Shown piece by piece: positions 61,473-64,000 of a DNA stretch of 64,000 nucleotides (the first letter of the stretch is position 1; every line of letters begins with the position of its first letter). Below the pieces are notes generated by a model. It searched no databases, was not told the DNA's origin, and saw only the letters and a program-made list of their open reading frames with translations. The DNA is from Silvimonas iriomotensis (GTDB taxonomy: Bacteria; Pseudomonadota; Gammaproteobacteria; Burkholderiales; Chitinibacteraceae), in NCBI RefSeq assembly GCF_014645535.1, contig NZ_BMLX01000001.1, positions 179,169 through 243,168 of the forward strand. Direction: 5' to 3'. The position numbers were made by a program, and so were the translations under genes.

Positions 61473-62411
61473 TTACTTGACCCAGCCTTGATAAGTGGCG
61501 ACGTTGGCTTTGGTAATAGGGGGCGTGGGCAGCAGTACGGTGGTTTGTGCCGGCTTCTTGCCATTCATCATGTCGTAGCCCATCTGCACCGCGGTCTCGG
61601 CCATCTTGTACGGGTTCTGGGCGGTGGAAACGGCAAACAGGCTGTTCTTGTCCTTGAGCGCCACTTGCGCATCCGGCGCGCCGTCTACCGAGGCGATCAG
61701 CTTCACGTCGGTACGGCTGGCTTGCTTGATGGCCAGTTCAGCGCCAATGGCGGACGGGTCGTTAATGGCAAACACGCCGTCAATTTTCGGGTGGGCAGTC
61801 AACAGGTCAGCCATGACCTGCATGCCGCCGTCGCGGCTGCCCTTGGCGTCCTGGTTATCCGACAACACCTTGATGCCCGGATAAGTGGCCAGCAGTTTCT
61901 TGCAACCGGCGACGCGGTCGATCACGGCGGTCACAGGCGGGCCGTTGACGATCACCACATTGCCCTTGCCATTGAGTTGTTTGGCCAGGAAGCGGCAAGA
62001 CTCGGTGCCAGCCATGGTGTTGTCAGACATCACGGTGATATCGGCGCCTTCTGCGCCCACGTCTACGGCCAGTACGACAATCCCGGCGGCTTTGGCTTTT
62101 TGCAGCACTGGCGCAATGCCTTTGGGGTCAGCCGCGTTGACGATGATCATGTCGGCCTTGTTGGCAATGAAGTTCTCGATCTGGCCCACCTGGGTGTTCA
62201 GATCGTATTTGCTGGACACAGTGGTGACCTTGACGTTGGCGCCAGAGAGCTTTTTGGCTTCATCTTCTGCACCCTTGCCAATGGCCACAAAGAACGGATT
62301 GGCCAGGTCACCGACAGTCACACCAATGTACTTGATCGGTTTGGCGGCAAAAGCGGGCAGGGCAAAAGCGGCTGCACACGTGGCTACAACAACTCGTTGG
62401 GCGAAACGCAT
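61473..62411 (-). CDS. Sugar-binding protein, RbsB type
   Basis: The 312-residue product has a Sec signal peptide (residues 1-22, ending AFA) and the RbsB fold: IGVTVGDLANPFFVAIGKGAEDEA at the start, VNAADPKGIAPVLQKAKAAGI, and FAINDPSAIGAELA. GGAG is seven bases before the ATG at 62411. Ligand probably a pentose or related sugar; the accompanying LacI gene and mutarotase-like gene do not fix it. Confidence 0.92.
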   Translation of the reverse strand: MRFAQRVVVATCAAAFALPAFAAKPIKYIGVTVGDLANPFFVAIGKGAEDEAKKLSGANVKVTTVSSKYDLNTQVGQIENFIANKADMIIVNAADPKGIAPVLQKAKAAGIVVLAVDVGAEGADITVMSDNTMAGTESCRFLAKQLNGKGNVVIVNGPPVTAVIDRVAGCKKLLATYPGIKVLSDNQDAKGSRDGGMQVMADLLTAHPKIDGVFAINDPSAIGAELAIKQASRTDVKLIASVDGAPDAQVALKDKNSLFAVSTAQNPYKMAETAVQMGYDMMNGKKPAQTTVLLPTPPITKANVATYQGWVK

Positions 62412-62717
62412 GGTCGGACTCCTGATCCAGTTGATAGAAATAGCTTGCCGGTGAGAAAGCCGCGGCTTGTTGCGGTGTCTTGTTGGATAACCCGCTGCCA
62501 ATAAATGTACACGTGTAAATTTTTGAATGCGAGAGCGCCCCAACAATGTGCCGACAAGTGGCATAAGGTGTTTTTATTACACCATCATGGTGCATTGCGG
62601 CAATTCAAACGGTCGTTCAGACGGGCGTTACGGCAGCATTTGCGCAAACTGTGTACACTGCGATTTACACGCGTTCACATTGAATTCAATAACAAATTTC
62701 GCTCAGGGAAGCTTGCC
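62412..62717. promoter_or_regulatory. Divergent control region with palindromic operators
   Basis: TACACGTGTA (62508-62517) is a perfect 10-bp palindrome in the context ATGTACACGTGTAAAT. GTGTACAC at 62651-62658 and TTTACACGCG at 62664-62673 are similar. One pair could repress the transport operon and the other the LacI gene. The region is otherwise free of ORFs. Confidence 0.55.
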
Positions 62718-63773
62718 GTGGCAGAGAATGAAAACGTTGCCATTCCGGATGGATTTTCCGGTGTCGTGACCATGAATGACGTTGCCGCCGCGGCCGGGCT
62801 ATCGCGCACCACGGTGAGCAAATATTTCAACGGCAGCGCAACACTCAAGCCCGATACCCGCGAAAAAATCGAACGCGCCTGTCGTGCGCTCAACTATGTG
62901 CCAGACCTGCACGCGGTCAGTCTCGTCACCGGGCGCTCCAACCTGGTGGGCGTGGTGCTGCCGTTTATTGCCGAGCCGTTTTTTGGCAAGGTGCTGCAAC
63001 TGATGGAGCGCGAAGCCGCGGCGCTGGGGTTGCAGATTGTCATCCAGGCCTCCAATAACGACACCCGGCGTGAAGCTGCCGCGCTGATGGCACTGCGCGC
63101 CATGAAAGTGCACGGCATCATCCTCACCCCGATCGAATCTCAGGAAAACCGCGCCTTGCTGGCCAGCCTGCAAAAGGAAATGCGCATTGTCTTCCTGGAT
63201 AGTTTCATGGACGAAAACTGCCATTTCGTCATGAACGACAACCAGCAAAGCATTGGCCTGATGGTGAACTACCTGTTAAGCCGCAATGTGCGCCCAGCCT
63301 ACCTGGGCACGCCGCGCATTGCCAACCCCTCGCGGCCAGAGCGGCTGGCCGGGTATGTCTCAGCCATGAAAGCGGCGGGCGAGACGCCAGAAGTGATTCC
63401 CGTCGCGGTCGATACCCCGACCTGGCAGTTTGAAGCGTTTGCCTACGAACAATTATTGAACTGGTGCGGGCAGGGCGGCCTGCGGGATTCCGGCGCGGGC
63501 GGCATCATGTGCACCACAGACCGCATGGCCTTCGGTGCGGCCAAGGCGCTGCGCAAGTTTGGCCGGCATCCGGGTAAAGACATGTTGCTGGCCGGGCACG
63601 ATAACCTGGATATCTGCGAATACATGGACCCGCAACTGACCACGGTGCACCAGGATATCGAGCGCATCAGCCAGGCCGCCATGCACTTTATCCAGCTTGA
63701 TCCGGCTGAGCTGGGCGGGCGCTTTTACCAGCAGCGATTCCCCGGGCGTCTGGTGATCCGCGAGTCGGCCTGA
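62718..63773 (+). CDS. LacI-family regulator
   Basis: The 351-residue protein has a ~20-residue N-terminal extension, then the LacI helix-turn-helix (MNDVAAAAGLSRTTVSKYF) and hinge, then a ligand domain with VGVVLPFIAEPFFGKVLQL and GHDNLDICEYMDPQLTT. The GTG at 62718 has AGGGAAG six bases upstream; the longer frame to 62505 is unlikely. It is divergent from the RbsB-like operon and is its probable repressor. Confidence 0.91.
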   Translation: MAENENVAIPDGFSGVVTMNDVAAAAGLSRTTVSKYFNGSATLKPDTREKIERACRALNYVPDLHAVSLVTGRSNLVGVVLPFIAEPFFGKVLQLMEREAAALGLQIVIQASNNDTRREAAALMALRAMKVHGIILTPIESQENRALLASLQKEMRIVFLDSFMDENCHFVMNDNQQSIGLMVNYLLSRNVRPAYLGTPRIANPSRPERLAGYVSAMKAAGETPEVIPVAVDTPTWQFEAFAYEQLLNWCGQGGLRDSGAGGIMCTTDRMAFGAAKALRKFGRHPGKDMLLAGHDNLDICEYMDPQLTTVHQDIERISQAAMHFIQLDPAELGGRFYQQRFPGRLVIRESA

Positions 63774-63905
63774 GCCGTTTTCCCACATCACGTCAGTGAT
63801 CCGCTGACAAACAGCGCAGCGGCTTGATGCCAGAATCGGGGCAGTGTTCATACTTCGGCCCCGCTTGCCCGCGCAGCCTGAGCGTGGGCAAATGCCGCCC
63901 TGCCC

Positions 63906-64000
63906 ATGCGGACTTTGCTGTTATCTGCGGCCATCGCGTTGTTTACGGTGAGTATTTCACCGGCGTTGGCTGCCCCTTGCCAGAGTATCGTTAACAACAA
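63906..64000 (+). CDS. N-terminus of an exported protein (partial)
   Basis: An open frame starts at ATG 63906 and runs off the window end. Its first 22 residues form a Sec signal peptide (MRTLLLSAAIALFTVSISPALA), followed by APCQSIVNN. The rest lies outside, so no family can be given. Confidence 0.6.
   Translation, partial: MRTLLLSAAIALFTVSISPALAAPCQSIVNN

Noticed and set aside
1-64000. tRNA, rRNA, CRISPR, integrase or transposase genes
   Set aside because: Reading both strands I found no T-loop/anticodon patterns, repeat-spacer arrays or recombinase motifs; this is a visual check, not a tRNAscan or HMM search.

Overview
The window is GC-rich, densely coded chromosomal DNA of a Gram-negative bacterium. 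It carries Tat and Sec signal peptides, lipoproteins, an FlgH-type outer-membrane lipoprotein and periplasmic sugar-binding proteins. Gene content and protein style suggest a betaproteobacterium, probably of the Neisseriales (Chromobacteriaceae/Chitinibacteraceae type). A 20-bp ATTCCC-N8-GGGAAT element like the neisserial dRS3 repeat fits this, but the placement is an inference. I see no tRNA or rRNA genes, CRISPR arrays, prophage or transposase.

Most of the window is a sugar-import region. (i) 1-1356: the end of an operon with a MalK-type ABC ATPase. (ii) 3.4-13.7 kb: a complete L-arabinose locus. araB-araD-araA run leftward and araF-araG-araH run rightward from a shared regulatory region with AraC-type half-sites; araC follows, overlapped by a YbhA-like HAD phosphatase gene. 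(iii) 28.7-36.2 kb: a beta-glucoside locus with a LacI regulator, binding protein, two permeases, GH1 beta-glucosidase and its own ATPase, with three related palindromic operators. (iv) 39.8-46.9 kb: a galM-like mutarotase, a LacI regulator and a ytfQ-ytfR-ytfT-yjfF-like importer. (v) 57.7-63.8 kb: an RbsBAC-like importer, a mutarotase-like protein and a divergent LacI regulator. All four complete transport operons carry stem-loop DNA just after the binding-protein gene, which suggests a shared way of making more binding protein than transporter.

Between these blocks lie metabolic and stress genes. They include methylglyoxal synthase, a Cys/Met-metabolism PLP enzyme, glutarate catabolism (glaH-lhgO with a LysR gene), an AlaX-type editing hydrolase, acetyltransferases, cupins, an FMN reductase, a VOC protein, an MFS exporter with a DeoR regulator, and several small exported or cytosolic proteins of unknown function.

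Two blocks stand out. At 17.7-22.5 kb three overlapping genes encode a membrane-anchored triheme cytochrome, a TorD-type chaperone and a Tat-exported DMSO/TMAO reductase. The cytochrome joins two class-I-like c domains to a TorC/DorC-type C-terminal haem domain and lacks the usual NapC/NirT pentahaem part. At 51.0-54.4 kb an overlapping histidine kinase/response regulator pair precedes an isolated flgH paralogue, an Sbal_3080-like lipoprotein and a 54-codon Ala/Pro/Ser/Thr-rich peptide gene, ending in a strong terminator.
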